Notes under the pieces: model-generated
What the model saw: the letters and a program-made list of their open reading frames with translations, nothing else
Databases searched by the model: none
Told to the model about the DNA's origin: nothing
Part shown: positions 1-7,259 of the stretch, in pieces
Numbering within the stretch: the stretch's first letter is position 1
Layout of the letters: every line of letters starts with the position of its first letter
Made by a program: the position numbers and the translations under genes
DNA from: Acidobacteriaceae bacterium
GTDB lineage: Bacteria > Acidobacteriota > Vicinamibacteria > Vicinamibacterales > CAVVIG01
DNA: 13,141 nt
Assembly: GCA_031274845.1 (NCBI GenBank)
Contig: JAISPN010000023.1
Coordinates: 1 to 13,141, forward strand
Reading direction: 5' to 3'

Positions 1-2203
1 GCGGAAAATCATCAACGAGCGGAGGCGTATTCGCGGTGAGCGCTCGCAGATACTCCGCATCACCCAGGAACGTCGCGCCGATCTGCTCCGGCCGCTCGAA
101 GCCCACCTCGCGCAACGACGCTTGCAGCGCAGGAACTTGCCAGAACGCACTCATCGTGCGCCTCGTCATCGTGGCCATTGTCGTCGCCGCTCGTGAACCA
201 GCCAGCATGAAGTCCGACGGCGTGGCATTCCACAGCGTGCAGTTCTCGAACACTTCGCAGAACGCACGGATGATAGTGTCGACATCGGTCCCCGGCTCCG
301 GCCGCGCCACCGGCCGCCAGGAGGTGGCGATACCTCCGTCCGCCAAGCGGTCGTACATCAGCGAAAAATACTCGCGCGTGTAGATATTTGCCGCGCCGGG
401 CGTGCGTGGCGGCGGCGGTTCACCGGTAATCAGATCGAACCGCTCGCGGGTCGTCGTGAGGAAACGACGGCCATCTTCGATGTGAAGGCGCACCCGTGGA
501 TCGCGAAGCGGATGCCGATCGGGCGTGTAGATGACGTCGCTCATCGCCACCATGTCCGCGGACAACTCAGCGACATCGAGCGACTGGAGCGACGGTATCT
601 GCAGCACCGCGCCAGCCGTGACGCCCGCGCCGTAGCAGAGGAGCAACGCCTTCTGAATCGGTCCGTCGTGCACGAACATCGGCCAGTAGGCGAAGTAGCG
701 CATGTAGCGAAGCCCAGGCAGCGCCGTCCCGGTCATTGAAAATCCGTTCGTCACCAGCCGCTGATAGACCGGCTTCCCCATCCACTGCTGTTCCATCAGG
801 AAGATGGTTTCAAGCGCGCCTTGGCGCGTGGCGATGATGCGCGAGCCGTCCGCGGCGTACGGCGCCGCGGCACGCGCGAAGTAGCGGCTCGTGGCCCAGC
901 CTGACGGAAACGCAACGGTCAGCGCCACGACGACACATCCAAGCGACGGCAACACCACTCGCATCGAGCGCGGCAACGGACGGAGCGCCATCGCCGCCAT
1001 CACGCCTGCGAGCACATAGACGACAGCGAGGCCGCGCACGCTCGTCTCCATACCGAATCGTGGCAAGAGCACCAACACGCCAGCCGCGGCGCCACCGATC
1101 GCGCCGATCGTATTGGCGAGCGTCAACCAGGCGGTCGCCTGCGCCGCGCGCGGCACCTCGTCGTGACACGCCTCACCAAGCAGCGTGAACAACACGCCAG
1201 ACAAAAGCGCGTTGGGCAACGTCAGGCAGCTTGCAAACCAGACGAGCGTGCGCCAGTCGCCGACCTGTGTGCCAGCGGTCAGAGGATCAAACGCGAGGTA
1301 CGTCCCCATCGTCGCGGCTGCCGCGAGAAGAAAGAGGAGCGGGATCTGCCTTGTTGCGCCGTGCCGCGACAGCCATCCGCCGAGGAGTCCTCCGGCGCCG
1401 ATGCCAGTAAGCACCGCCGCGAGCATCACGCTTGCCGCGTCCGACGTGCTGAGCACATACAGCGTCAGCAAGCGGAACCAGATCACTTCGAGCGCAAGCA
1501 TCGTGACGCCCGACAACGCCGCGCACCCAAGCCACAACAGCACGCGACGCGACGAGCGGATGACGGCGTGCGCCTCGTCAGCCGCGCGCGCGTGACGCCT
1601 ACCGCCTGCGACGCTCCAGGCGAGCGCGGCCGCCGTGACGTTGCACAGCGCCGCCGCCACGCTACTGCCCATCACGCCGAAATGGCCAATCAGCACGAAC
1701 TCGGCGACGAGGACACCCACCACCGCGCCAAGCGTGTTGACGCCATAGAGTCGTCCGAGCACACCGCCAAACGCCCGCGCAGGGTCAGCCACCGACGCAA
1801 CGACACACGGCAGCGTGACGCCCATGGCGGTGGCAGGCACGGCGAGCATGGCGAGCGAGGCGACGACGGCCGCCGTTGGACCGAGCGCGGAGAAGCGCGG
1901 AAGGAGCAACGTCACCGCAAGACCGCTCACGGCAACGAAAACTTCGAGCCCGGCGTACCCGATCAGCAGGCGGCGGACACGAGCGGCGAACTGCCCGGCG
2001 AGCAGATTGCCGAGCGCCAGTCCCGCCATGAAGCTGACCAGCACGAGCGTGACGGCCCAGACGCTCGCGCCCAAGACCAACGCGGCCCGATAGAACCAGA
2101 CGGTCTGAAATATGAGCCCGGCCGCGCCGGACATGAACACAGCCGCCGTGATCGCGGCGTCCACAGGCATCCGCGCAAATGATATAACCTCTGCACGTTT
2201 CAC
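1..2203 (-). CDS. Fused multi-pass membrane (MFS-like) / spermidine synthase-like protein, C-terminus cut by window edge
   Basis: The minus strand is open from a GTG at 2203 to position 1, giving 734 visible residues; the end lies outside the window. The first ~430 residues are a series of hydrophobic helices of the type found in fused MFS/spermidine synthase proteins, starting with a segment reading MSGAAGLIFQTVWFYRAALV. The C-terminal part has a Rossmann-like SAM or dcSAM-binding core: LLLCYGAGVTAGAV (glycine loop), VAELS (acidic residue after strand 2), HIEDGRRFL, then DLITGEPPPPRTPG. True spermidine synthases carry a catalytic Asp in a D-x-x-D-P type motif at this last position. Here it reads GEPPPP, so polyamine synthesis is doubtful and the substrate is unknown. 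The start could instead be the ATG at 2170; neither has a strong ribosome binding site. It is divergent from the cupin gene across 53 bp. Confidence 0.85.
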   Translation of the reverse strand, partial: MKRAEVISFARMPVDAAITAAVFMSGAAGLIFQTVWFYRAALVLGASVWAVTLVLVSFMAGLALGNLLAGQFAARVRRLLIGYAGLEVFVAVSGLAVTLLLPRFSALGPTAAVVASLAMLAVPATAMGVTLPCVVASVADPARAFGGVLGRLYGVNTLGAVVGVLVAEFVLIGHFGVMGSSVAAALCNVTAAALAWSVAGGRRHARAADEAHAVIRSSRRVLLWLGCAALSGVTMLALEVIWFRLLTLYVLSTSDAASVMLAAVLTGIGAGGLLGGWLSRHGATRQIPLLFLLAAAATMGTYLAFDPLTAGTQVGDWRTLVWFASCLTLPNALLSGVLFTLLGEACHDEVPRAAQATAWLTLANTIGAIGGAAAGVLVLLPRFGMETSVRGLAVVYVLAGVMAAMALRPLPRSMRVVLPSLGCVVVALTVAFPSGWATSRYFARAAAPYAADGSRIIATRQGALETIFLMEQQWMGKPVYQRLVTNGFSMTGTALPGLRYMRYFAYWPMFVHDGPIQKALLLCYGAGVTAGAVLQIPSLQSLDVAELSADMVAMSDVIYTPDRHPLRDPRVRLHIEDGRRFLTTTRERFDLITGEPPPPRTPGAANIYTREYFSLMYDRLADGGIATSWRPVARPEPGTDVDTIIRAFCEVFENCTLWNATPSDFMLAGSRAATTMATMTRRTMSAFWQVPALQASLREVGFERPEQIGATFLGDAEYLRALTANTPPLVDDFP

Positions 2204-2223
2204 ATTTTTCCGATTATTAAGCC

Positions 2224-2239
2224 GCTCACCGACGTGAGC
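2224..2239. promoter_or_regulatory. Inverted repeat in the cupin 5' leader
   Basis: A perfect 6-bp inverted repeat, GCTCAC-cgac-GTGAGC, lies between the divergent starts of the membrane protein (2203) and the cupin (2257), just before the cupin ribosome binding site. It could be an operator or a small leader hairpin. No convincing -10/-35 pair is visible around it, so its function is open. Confidence 0.3.
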
Positions 2240-2256
2240 AGAGAGGGAGTATTCAC

Positions 2257-2802
2257 GTGCTGAAGCACATCATCGCTGGCGCGACTGTTGGCACACTCAT
2301 CATCGGCGGAACCTTGCACGCGCAGCAGCCAAGCAGACCCGCCGCTGGACGTGGCGCCGCCACACCCGCCGCTCCCGCGGCGCCCCCGCCGCCGGCACCA
2401 GCGCCGGGATCGGCCGCCACCTATCGTGACGCCGACGCGTTGATGGCGGTCCTGCAGAAGAGCATCGCCGCGACACCGGACATGGCGACGTCCGCCGTCG
2501 CGAACACCGATCAATATCGCATCAACGTGGTCCATCGCGGCAAACCCGCTGGCGCCATCGCGCATCCCGGCAACACCGAGCTGCACTACATCATGGAAGG
2601 CTCAGCGACGGTCGTCACTGGCGGCACCATCGTGCGGCCAGCCGCGGGCGGCGCCAATGCCGCAACCATCCAGGGGGGAGAAACGCGTCAGGTGAAAAAA
2701 GGCGACATCCTCATCATTCCGATCGGAAGCGCCCACTGGTACAAAGAGGTGCAGAGCCCGGTGACGTATCTCGAAGTGCGCTTCGTCGCGCCGACGAAAT
2801 AG
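2257..2802 (+). CDS. Exported cupin-domain protein with Pro/Ala-rich linker
   Basis: This 181-residue protein starts at a GTG, preceded by a purine-rich Shine-Dalgarno stretch (gagaggga, 2241-2248). Residues 1-22 form a Sec signal peptide ending LHA, with cleavage before QQ. Residues ~26-54 are a low-complexity Pro/Ala linker, which suggests tethering or spacing in the periplasm. Residues ~85-178 form a single cupin barrel. Motif 1 is degenerate, with H103, E108 and H110 as possible metal ligands and no second His of the HxH pair. Motif 2 is GDILIIPIGSAHWYKE, with H160 as ligand and Glu where Asn is usual. Such small exported cupins are common in Acidobacteriota and mostly uncharacterised; the substrate cannot be read from the sequence. 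It is monocistronic, divergent from the fused membrane protein and convergent with the act operon. Confidence 0.88.
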   Translation: MLKHIIAGATVGTLIIGGTLHAQQPSRPAAGRGAATPAAPAAPPPPAPAPGSAATYRDADALMAVLQKSIAATPDMATSAVANTDQYRINVVHRGKPAGAIAHPGNTELHYIMEGSATVVTGGTIVRPAAGGANAATIQGGETRQVKKGDILIIPIGSAHWYKEVQSPVTYLEVRFVAPTK

Positions 2803-2804
2803 AC

Positions 2805-2912
2805 CATCTGGTCGTCTGGTCATTGACCCGATGACTGCTCATCGGGATCGGCGGCCTGGAATGCGTTCCTTGCCGCCGACAGCCATCACCAGATGATCGA
2901 TGACCAGATGAT
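2805..2912. repeat. Nested inverted/direct repeat cluster between convergent genes
   Basis: The whole gap between the cupin and the PQQ gene is structured. CATCTGGTC at 2805-2813 is the exact reverse complement of GACCAGATG at 2902-2910. TCTGGT at 2815-2820 pairs with ACCAGA at 2888-2893. On the right side ATCACCAGATGAT (2885-2897) and ATGACCAGATGAT (2900-2912) are direct repeats with one mismatch and a 15-bp period; the second abuts the PQQ stop codon. Two hairpins sit inside these arms. The layout is arm-arm-hairpin-hairpin-arm-arm and could fold as a multi-branched cruciform or RNA. It may be one copy of a dispersed intergenic repeat family, but only one copy is visible here. Confidence 0.6.
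2827..2879. terminator. Two adjacent hairpins, possible bidirectional terminator
   Basis: Hairpin 1 is a perfect 8-bp stem: CCCGATGA (2827-2834), loop CTGC, TCATCGGG (2839-2846). Hairpin 2 pairs TCGGCGGC (2848-2855) with GCCGCCGA (2872-2879); inside, GGAA-tgcg-TTCC makes a second stem after a 2x2 mismatch. Both lie between convergent genes, where transcripts from both sides must end. Neither is followed by a T-tract, so intrinsic termination is uncertain. Confidence 0.4.
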
Positions 2913-4706
2913 TTATTCGATGCCGAAGGCCAGCAGGACGTTGCCGGTTCTTGCGCGGTAGTCGCCTGAGCTCACGTAGAGCATGCCACCGACCGCCACC
3001 GCGGCCGGGCCGTTCAGCGACGCGCCATGGCCGCTGACGCCGTTGACGGTGAGGAACTCTTTGTTCGTGTCGAACTGCCAGAGGATCGAGCCGTCCTTTG
3101 TCGAGTAGGCGCGAATCCCGCCGTCAAACGAGCCCGAAAAGACCGCGCCAGGAATCACCGTGATCGCCGCCGATTGCGACGCGGTGCAACCACGCCCGGC
3201 CTTGCACAGCAGGTCTGACGCCTTGAGCGGTTCCGCGAACCAGACGCGCTGACCGGTGTCGAGATCGACCGCGTGTAGACCGCCAGGATCGCGCCCATCG
3301 GCGACCGGGAAATAGGCCTTGCGATCGTCCGTGGCCACGCCCCACTCAATCCCGCCGAGCGCGCCGCCTTTGCCCGCGCGATACTGCCACAGCACGGCGC
3401 CCTTGCGGTCTGGATCGAGCGCGTAGCCCATTCCTGACTTCTGCCCCACGATGAGCACATCCTTACCCTTCGGCGTCCGCGCCAACGCTGGCGACGCGCC
3501 GAAATCGTAGTCGGGCCCTTGTTCCGATCCGCAGTTGGGCTCGTCATTCCGGCAGCCGAACACATCGCCTGGGTGCAGTTGCTGCGCCCACAAAAGCCGC
3601 CCATCGTCGAGACTGAAGGCCGCGATGCCATCGGTCGGCGGCTGACTCGTGCCGCTGTAGGTATTGCCGACGCCGACGTAGATCGCCCGTCGCTTCGGAT
3701 CGATCGTCGGCGCCGACCAGACGGCGCCGCCTGAGGGACCGATCGATTCGCCACCATCAGCGCGCTTCCCCATGCTCTTTGGCGCGTCGGCGATCATGTA
3801 CGAGCGGCGGATCTCTTTGCCGGTCTTCGCGTCGAGGACGACGATCGCGCCACGGAACGTGCAGCAGTCGTACGTTGGCCCCTTCCCCACCTCCTCGTAA
3901 GAGGAGGTCGGCACGAACAGCTTGTTCTCGAAGAGTACCGGCGAGCCGGTGAGACGAATCAACGGATGCGGATCGACCAGCGTGGCCCAGAGTTCCTTGC
4001 CGGTCGCGGCATCCACGGCGTAGGCGTACCCTTTTTGATCGCTGAAGTACGCGGCGTACCCCGATCCGCGCGGGCCGACGTTCACCGATCCGCGCACACC
4101 GCCCTTGGTTTCGTAACTCCAGATCGTGCAGCCGCTCTTCGGATCGAGCGCGTAGACGACACCGTTCTGTCCGCCCACGAAGAGACGGCCGCCAGCCACC
4201 GTCGGCTGCGCCCATGCGGATGTGGCTTCCGGAAACGCAAACGCCCACTTGAGCGTCAGCTTCGGCAGATCGTCCACGCTGAAGCCCGCGCCTTTCACCG
4301 TCTGAAAGTGGGTGTTCGCTGGCGTGACGCTCCATCCGTTCCAGAGCGGCGCGGACGACAGCGCTTTCATCGCCGCGGGATTCACGCAGCGGCCAACGTT
4401 TGGATCGACCTTCTTCGTTCCGCCGACCGACCGGCCGGTCAGAAATTCCGCGACGGCCCTGCGCTCGGCGCCGCTCAGCGAAAGCCCCTGGTAGCGCATG
4501 GCGCCGCCAGTCAGCGCATCGATGATCGACTCAGGCGTGCGCGCTTTCAGTTGTTCGGGAGCAGGAGCGCGAGAGGTGGCCGCGCCGTCATGGCAACTGG
4601 CGCAGTTGGCGGTGAAGACGGTCGACCCGTTCACGGATTGCGCCTCCGCGCCGCCCGCCAGCAGCAGCGCGAACAGACCACCGATGGCACACGACGCGAT
4701 GCGCAT
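2913..4706 (-). CDS. Cytochrome c / PQQ-type beta-propeller dehydrogenase (polyvinyl alcohol dehydrogenase-like)
   Basis: This 597-residue protein has a signal peptide (residues 1-22, ending AEA) and an N-terminal monohaem cytochrome c domain with CASCH at 35-39; M70 is a plausible axial ligand. After a linker comes an eight-bladed-type propeller with repeated tryptophan-docking motifs, such as YALDPKSGCTIWSY, YAVDAATGKELW and HAVDLDTGQRVW. The stretch WNGWSVTPANTHFQ and the later GPDYDFGASP are typical of PVA-dehydrogenase-like quinohaemoproteins, which oxidise alcohols in the periplasm and pass electrons to the haem. Adjacent cysteines at 281-282 recall the vicinal disulfide of PQQ methanol dehydrogenases. 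The gene starts 3 nt after the actD stop, so it is very likely the last gene of the act operon, at the place where actE/actF might be expected. The substrate is unknown, and PQQ binding is inferred from family resemblance. Confidence 0.88.
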   Translation of the reverse strand: MRIASCAIGGLFALLLAGGAEAQSVNGSTVFTANCASCHDGAATSRAPAPEQLKARTPESIIDALTGGAMRYQGLSLSGAERRAVAEFLTGRSVGGTKKVDPNVGRCVNPAAMKALSSAPLWNGWSVTPANTHFQTVKGAGFSVDDLPKLTLKWAFAFPEATSAWAQPTVAGGRLFVGGQNGVVYALDPKSGCTIWSYETKGGVRGSVNVGPRGSGYAAYFSDQKGYAYAVDAATGKELWATLVDPHPLIRLTGSPVLFENKLFVPTSSYEEVGKGPTYDCCTFRGAIVVLDAKTGKEIRRSYMIADAPKSMGKRADGGESIGPSGGAVWSAPTIDPKRRAIYVGVGNTYSGTSQPPTDGIAAFSLDDGRLLWAQQLHPGDVFGCRNDEPNCGSEQGPDYDFGASPALARTPKGKDVLIVGQKSGMGYALDPDRKGAVLWQYRAGKGGALGGIEWGVATDDRKAYFPVADGRDPGGLHAVDLDTGQRVWFAEPLKASDLLCKAGRGCTASQSAAITVIPGAVFSGSFDGGIRAYSTKDGSILWQFDTNKEFLTVNGVSGHGASLNGPAAVAVGGMLYVSSGDYRARTGNVLLAFGIE

Positions 4707-4709
4707 AAC

Positions 4710-5213
4710 TCACACCGTTTTCAGATGGTAGGCCGAATCAAAGATGAGCGCGCGCTCGATGTCGGGCATCCGGTCCTGCGGCGGGTTTTCAAGGCCGACG
4801 AGAATCTTGCCCTGATTCACGGCTGGATCGTAGAGCGCGGGACGCCGGCGGCCGAGCCCGCTCGACACGATGAGCGTGACGACCGTCGCCAGAATCGCTC
4901 CGAGCAGCGTCAACTCGAAAATCGGAATCAGATACGGATACCACGCCACGGTTGCCATCGAACCGACATTCATCGGCCACGACTGCGAGGTGAAGACCGC
5001 CAGGAAGGTGATGAAGGCAAACCCCGCCACCGCGCCCAGGCAGGCAATCAGCCACATGTGATTCTTCGATCCGATGTGGCTGAACTCGAATTCGTCCATC
5101 GGCGCTGGCGAAATGACGACGATCTGATCGTCGGCGATGCCGGCGCGACGCAGCCCGTTGACCGCACGCTGCGCGGACGATCCGTCGGAGTAAAGCGCGT
5201 AGACCCCATTCAT
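4710..5213 (-). CDS. actD: ActD, DUF3341 membrane subunit of alternative complex III
   Basis: This 167-residue protein matches the DUF3341/ActD family. It has a soluble N-terminal part starting MNGVYALYSD, a transmembrane helix at ~53-75, a second at ~93-119, and a C-terminal tail that includes LVGLENPP. In alternative complex III, ActD is a small two-helix subunit packed beside the NrfD-like ActC; it carries no cofactor. The start ATG overlaps the actC stop (ATGA), with AGGA at 5221-5224 as ribosome binding site 7 nt upstream. DUF3341 next to NrfD is the strongest sign that this cluster is an ACIII rather than a polysulfide reductase-type enzyme. Confidence 0.9.
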   Translation of the reverse strand: MNGVYALYSDGSSAQRAVNGLRRAGIADDQIVVISPAPMDEFEFSHIGSKNHMWLIACLGAVAGFAFITFLAVFTSQSWPMNVGSMATVAWYPYLIPIFELTLLGAILATVVTLIVSSGLGRRRPALYDPAVNQGKILVGLENPPQDRMPDIERALIFDSAYHLKTV

Positions 5214-6571
5214 GCGTGTGTCCTGTGCAGTTCTGCTTCCGCGATTTCGACATCCTCGATCGGGTCAGGCTGGTGCGGCTGATGGGCGCCCTGCTTGAGT
5301 TCCCAGATCGAGATAATCGGCACGAACTTCGAAAAGAGCGCGTAGAGCAGCACCATCCCCGCAAATGTCGCGGCGGTAATCACAATCTCCGTCGGCCGCG
5401 GCCGGTAGAAGCTCCAGCTATACGGAAAATACTTGTGGCCGAGCGACGGCACGACGATGAGGAACCGTTCGAGCCACATGCCGATGCAGACGCCGAAGGA
5501 AGCAATCACACAGCCCGTGATCGTGCGGAAGCGCTTGATGCCCAGGATAATGACCGGCAACACGAAGTTCACCACCACCATCGTCCAGAAGAGCGGCGAG
5601 AAGGTGCCCGACTGCGTCACCATGAAGGTGTTCACTTCGGCTTCATGGTTGCCGTACCACACGGTGAGGCGCTCGTTGAACGTGAAGTATCCCCAGAGCA
5701 GCGCCATCAACAACAGGAGCCGGCCGAGGTTGTCGAAGTGCTTCGGCGTCAGGTACTCCTCGATGTGCAGGAAGTGACGCAGCGCCGCCATCGCGATGAT
5801 GAGCCCCGCGATGCCGCTGAAGATTGCGCCGGCCACGAAGTACGGACCGAAGATCGTCGAGTGCCACATCGGCACCGGCGCCATCGAGAAGTCGAACGAC
5901 ACGATGGTATGCACCGAGACCGCGACCGGGATGATGGCGACCGCCATGATCGACATCGCCGTCTCGAGGTTGTGCCACTGCCGCGTCGTGCCGCGCCAGC
6001 CGAGCGCGAGCACGCCGTAGATTTTGCTGCGCAGCCCCGTGGCGCGATCGCGCACCAGCGCGAAGTCCGGAATCATCGGCAGGAAGAGGAACAGCAAGCT
6101 GCCGGTCAGGTACGTCGAGATGGCGAAGAAGTCCCACACCAGCGGCGAACGGAAGTTCGGCCAGATGAGCCGATTGTTCGGGTACGGCACGAGCCAGAAG
6201 AAGAGCCACGGCTTGCCCAAGTGAATGATCGGGAAGAGTCCGCCAATCATCAACGCAAAGGCGGTGATCCCTTCAGCGCAGCGCGTGACCGGCTTGCGCC
6301 AGCCCGCATCGACCAGCCGCAGAATGGCCGAAATGAGCGTCCCCGCGTGGCTGATGCCGATCCAGAACACGAAGTCGGTGATGAAAAAGCCCCAGTAGAT
6401 CGGCCATCCAAGGCCGGTGAGGCCGAAGCCTCGCCACATCTGGAACGCAAACGCGCCAAGGCCGGCGAGGACGATGCTCGACAGCACGGCAACCAGGACG
6501 TAGAACCGCCACGACGTGTTGAACAGTGGGCGGAGGAGATCGTTTGTGAGGCGATCTTCAGTAGCGCTCAT
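5210..6571 (-). CDS. actC: ActC, NrfD/PsrC-like quinol-interacting membrane subunit of alternative complex III
   Basis: The protein has 453 residues from the ATG at 6571. An in-frame start further upstream exists, but the ATG at 6571 lies 4 nt after the actB2 stop and has GAGGGG (6582-6587) 10 nt upstream. It is a polytopic protein of about ten helices, typical of NrfD-family ActC. Recognisable conserved stretches are GISHAGTLISAILRL, PIIHLGKPWLFFWLVPYPN, RQWHNLE, SVHTIVSFDFSM and WHSTIFGPYFVAGAIFSG; these contain the His/Asp/Arg residues associated with quinol oxidation and proton routes in this family. It should dock ActB2 on the periplasmic face and take electrons from menaquinol. The C-terminus is hydrophilic and acidic (~30 residues). 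Only this one NrfD paralogue lies in the cluster; the ActF-like second copy is absent from the window. Confidence 0.93.
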   Translation of the reverse strand: MSATEDRLTNDLLRPLFNTSWRFYVLVAVLSSIVLAGLGAFAFQMWRGFGLTGLGWPIYWGFFITDFVFWIGISHAGTLISAILRLVDAGWRKPVTRCAEGITAFALMIGGLFPIIHLGKPWLFFWLVPYPNNRLIWPNFRSPLVWDFFAISTYLTGSLLFLFLPMIPDFALVRDRATGLRSKIYGVLALGWRGTTRQWHNLETAMSIMAVAIIPVAVSVHTIVSFDFSMAPVPMWHSTIFGPYFVAGAIFSGIAGLIIAMAALRHFLHIEEYLTPKHFDNLGRLLLLMALLWGYFTFNERLTVWYGNHEAEVNTFMVTQSGTFSPLFWTMVVVNFVLPVIILGIKRFRTITGCVIASFGVCIGMWLERFLIVVPSLGHKYFPYSWSFYRPRPTEIVITAATFAGMVLLYALFSKFVPIISIWELKQGAHQPHQPDPIEDVEIAEAELHRTHA

Positions 6572-6575
6572 GTCG

Positions 6576-7259
6576 TTATCGCCCCTCGAGGTACGTGATC
6601 TTCGGGCGCGTCCCGAGATCGTCAAGCAGCTTGTGGCCTCGCGGCGACTCGGCCAGGCGCGACACTTCGCTGTCTGGATCGTTCAAATCGCCAAACACAA
6701 TCGCCTTCGAGGGGCACGACTGCGCGCACGCCGGTTGAATTTCGCCGTCCTTCACCGTCCGGTCTTCGCCGCGCGCGGTCACCTTCGCGGCATTGATGCG
6801 CTGCACGCAAAACGTGCACTTCTCCATCACGCCGACTTCGCGCACCGACACATCCGGATTGAGCTGCAAGTGCAGCGGCTTTTCCCAGGACGGATTGAAG
6901 AAATCGAAGAACCGGGTGTTGTACGGGCACGCGTTGGCGCAGTAGCGCGTGCCGATGCAGCGGTTGTAGATCTGCGCGTTGAGGCCGTCCTCGTTGTGGC
7001 TGCTCGCGTACGTCGGGCAGACCGGCTCGCACGGCGCCGCATCGCACTGCTGACAGAGCACCGGCCGGTACTTGACGCGCACGTTCGGAAACTCGCCCTC
7101 GAAATAGCGCTCGACGCGGATCCAGTGAATCGCGCGGCCGCGCGAGGCCTGCTGCTCTCCAGCGGTTGGAATGTTATTTTCGGAGCGGCAGGCGGTTACG
7201 CACGCCTGGCATCCTGTACAGCGATCGAGATCGACCGCCATCCCCCATCGATAGGCCAT
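6576..7259 (-). CDS. actB2: ActB2, 4Fe-4S ferredoxin-type subunit of alternative complex III
   Basis: This 227-residue protein carries fifteen cysteines in four cluster motifs. The groups are C14/C17/C20/C24; C69/C72/C77/C81; C101/C107/C111, with Thr104 in place of the second Cys (CIGTRYC); and C148/C151/C178/C182. That predicts three [4Fe-4S] clusters and one [3Fe-4S] cluster, the content reported for ActB of Rhodothermus marinus ACIII. In many ACIII operons this domain is fused to the molybdopterin-like part; here it is a separate gene. It begins within the actB1 stop (TAATG), with its own strong ribosome binding site AAGGAG at 7270-7275. It should conduct electrons from quinol at ActC to the ActA haems. 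There is no signal peptide, so export presumably occurs by piggyback on the Tat-targeted ActB1. Confidence 0.93.
   Translation of the reverse strand: MAYRWGMAVDLDRCTGCQACVTACRSENNIPTAGEQQASRGRAIHWIRVERYFEGEFPNVRVKYRPVLCQQCDAAPCEPVCPTYASSHNEDGLNAQIYNRCIGTRYCANACPYNTRFFDFFNPSWEKPLHLQLNPDVSVREVGVMEKCTFCVQRINAAKVTARGEDRTVKDGEIQPACAQSCPSKAIVFGDLNDPDSEVSRLAESPRGHKLLDDLGTRPKITYLEGR

Noticed and set aside
1163..2182. Plus-strand open frame of 339 codons opposite the fused membrane protein
   Set aside because: The minus-strand frame is continuous, hydrophobic and family-like, whereas this one is Arg/His-rich and featureless.
2885..2912. Two close direct repeats considered as a CRISPR fragment
   Set aside because: There are only two 13-bp units with a 2-bp gap, too short for repeat-spacer units, and no cas genes are present. 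They fit better as arms of the inverted-repeat cluster.
3966..5282. Long plus-strand open frame of 438 codons opposite the PQQ gene and actD
   Set aside because: It runs through two well-supported genes and encodes an Arg/His-rich, domain-free sequence typical of the antisense of GC-rich genes.
5216..6598. Long plus-strand open frame of 460 codons opposite actC
   Set aside because: Its composition is dominated by Arg, Glu, Asp and His, which is what the complement of hydrophobic NrfD codons gives. There is no domain and no ribosome binding site logic.
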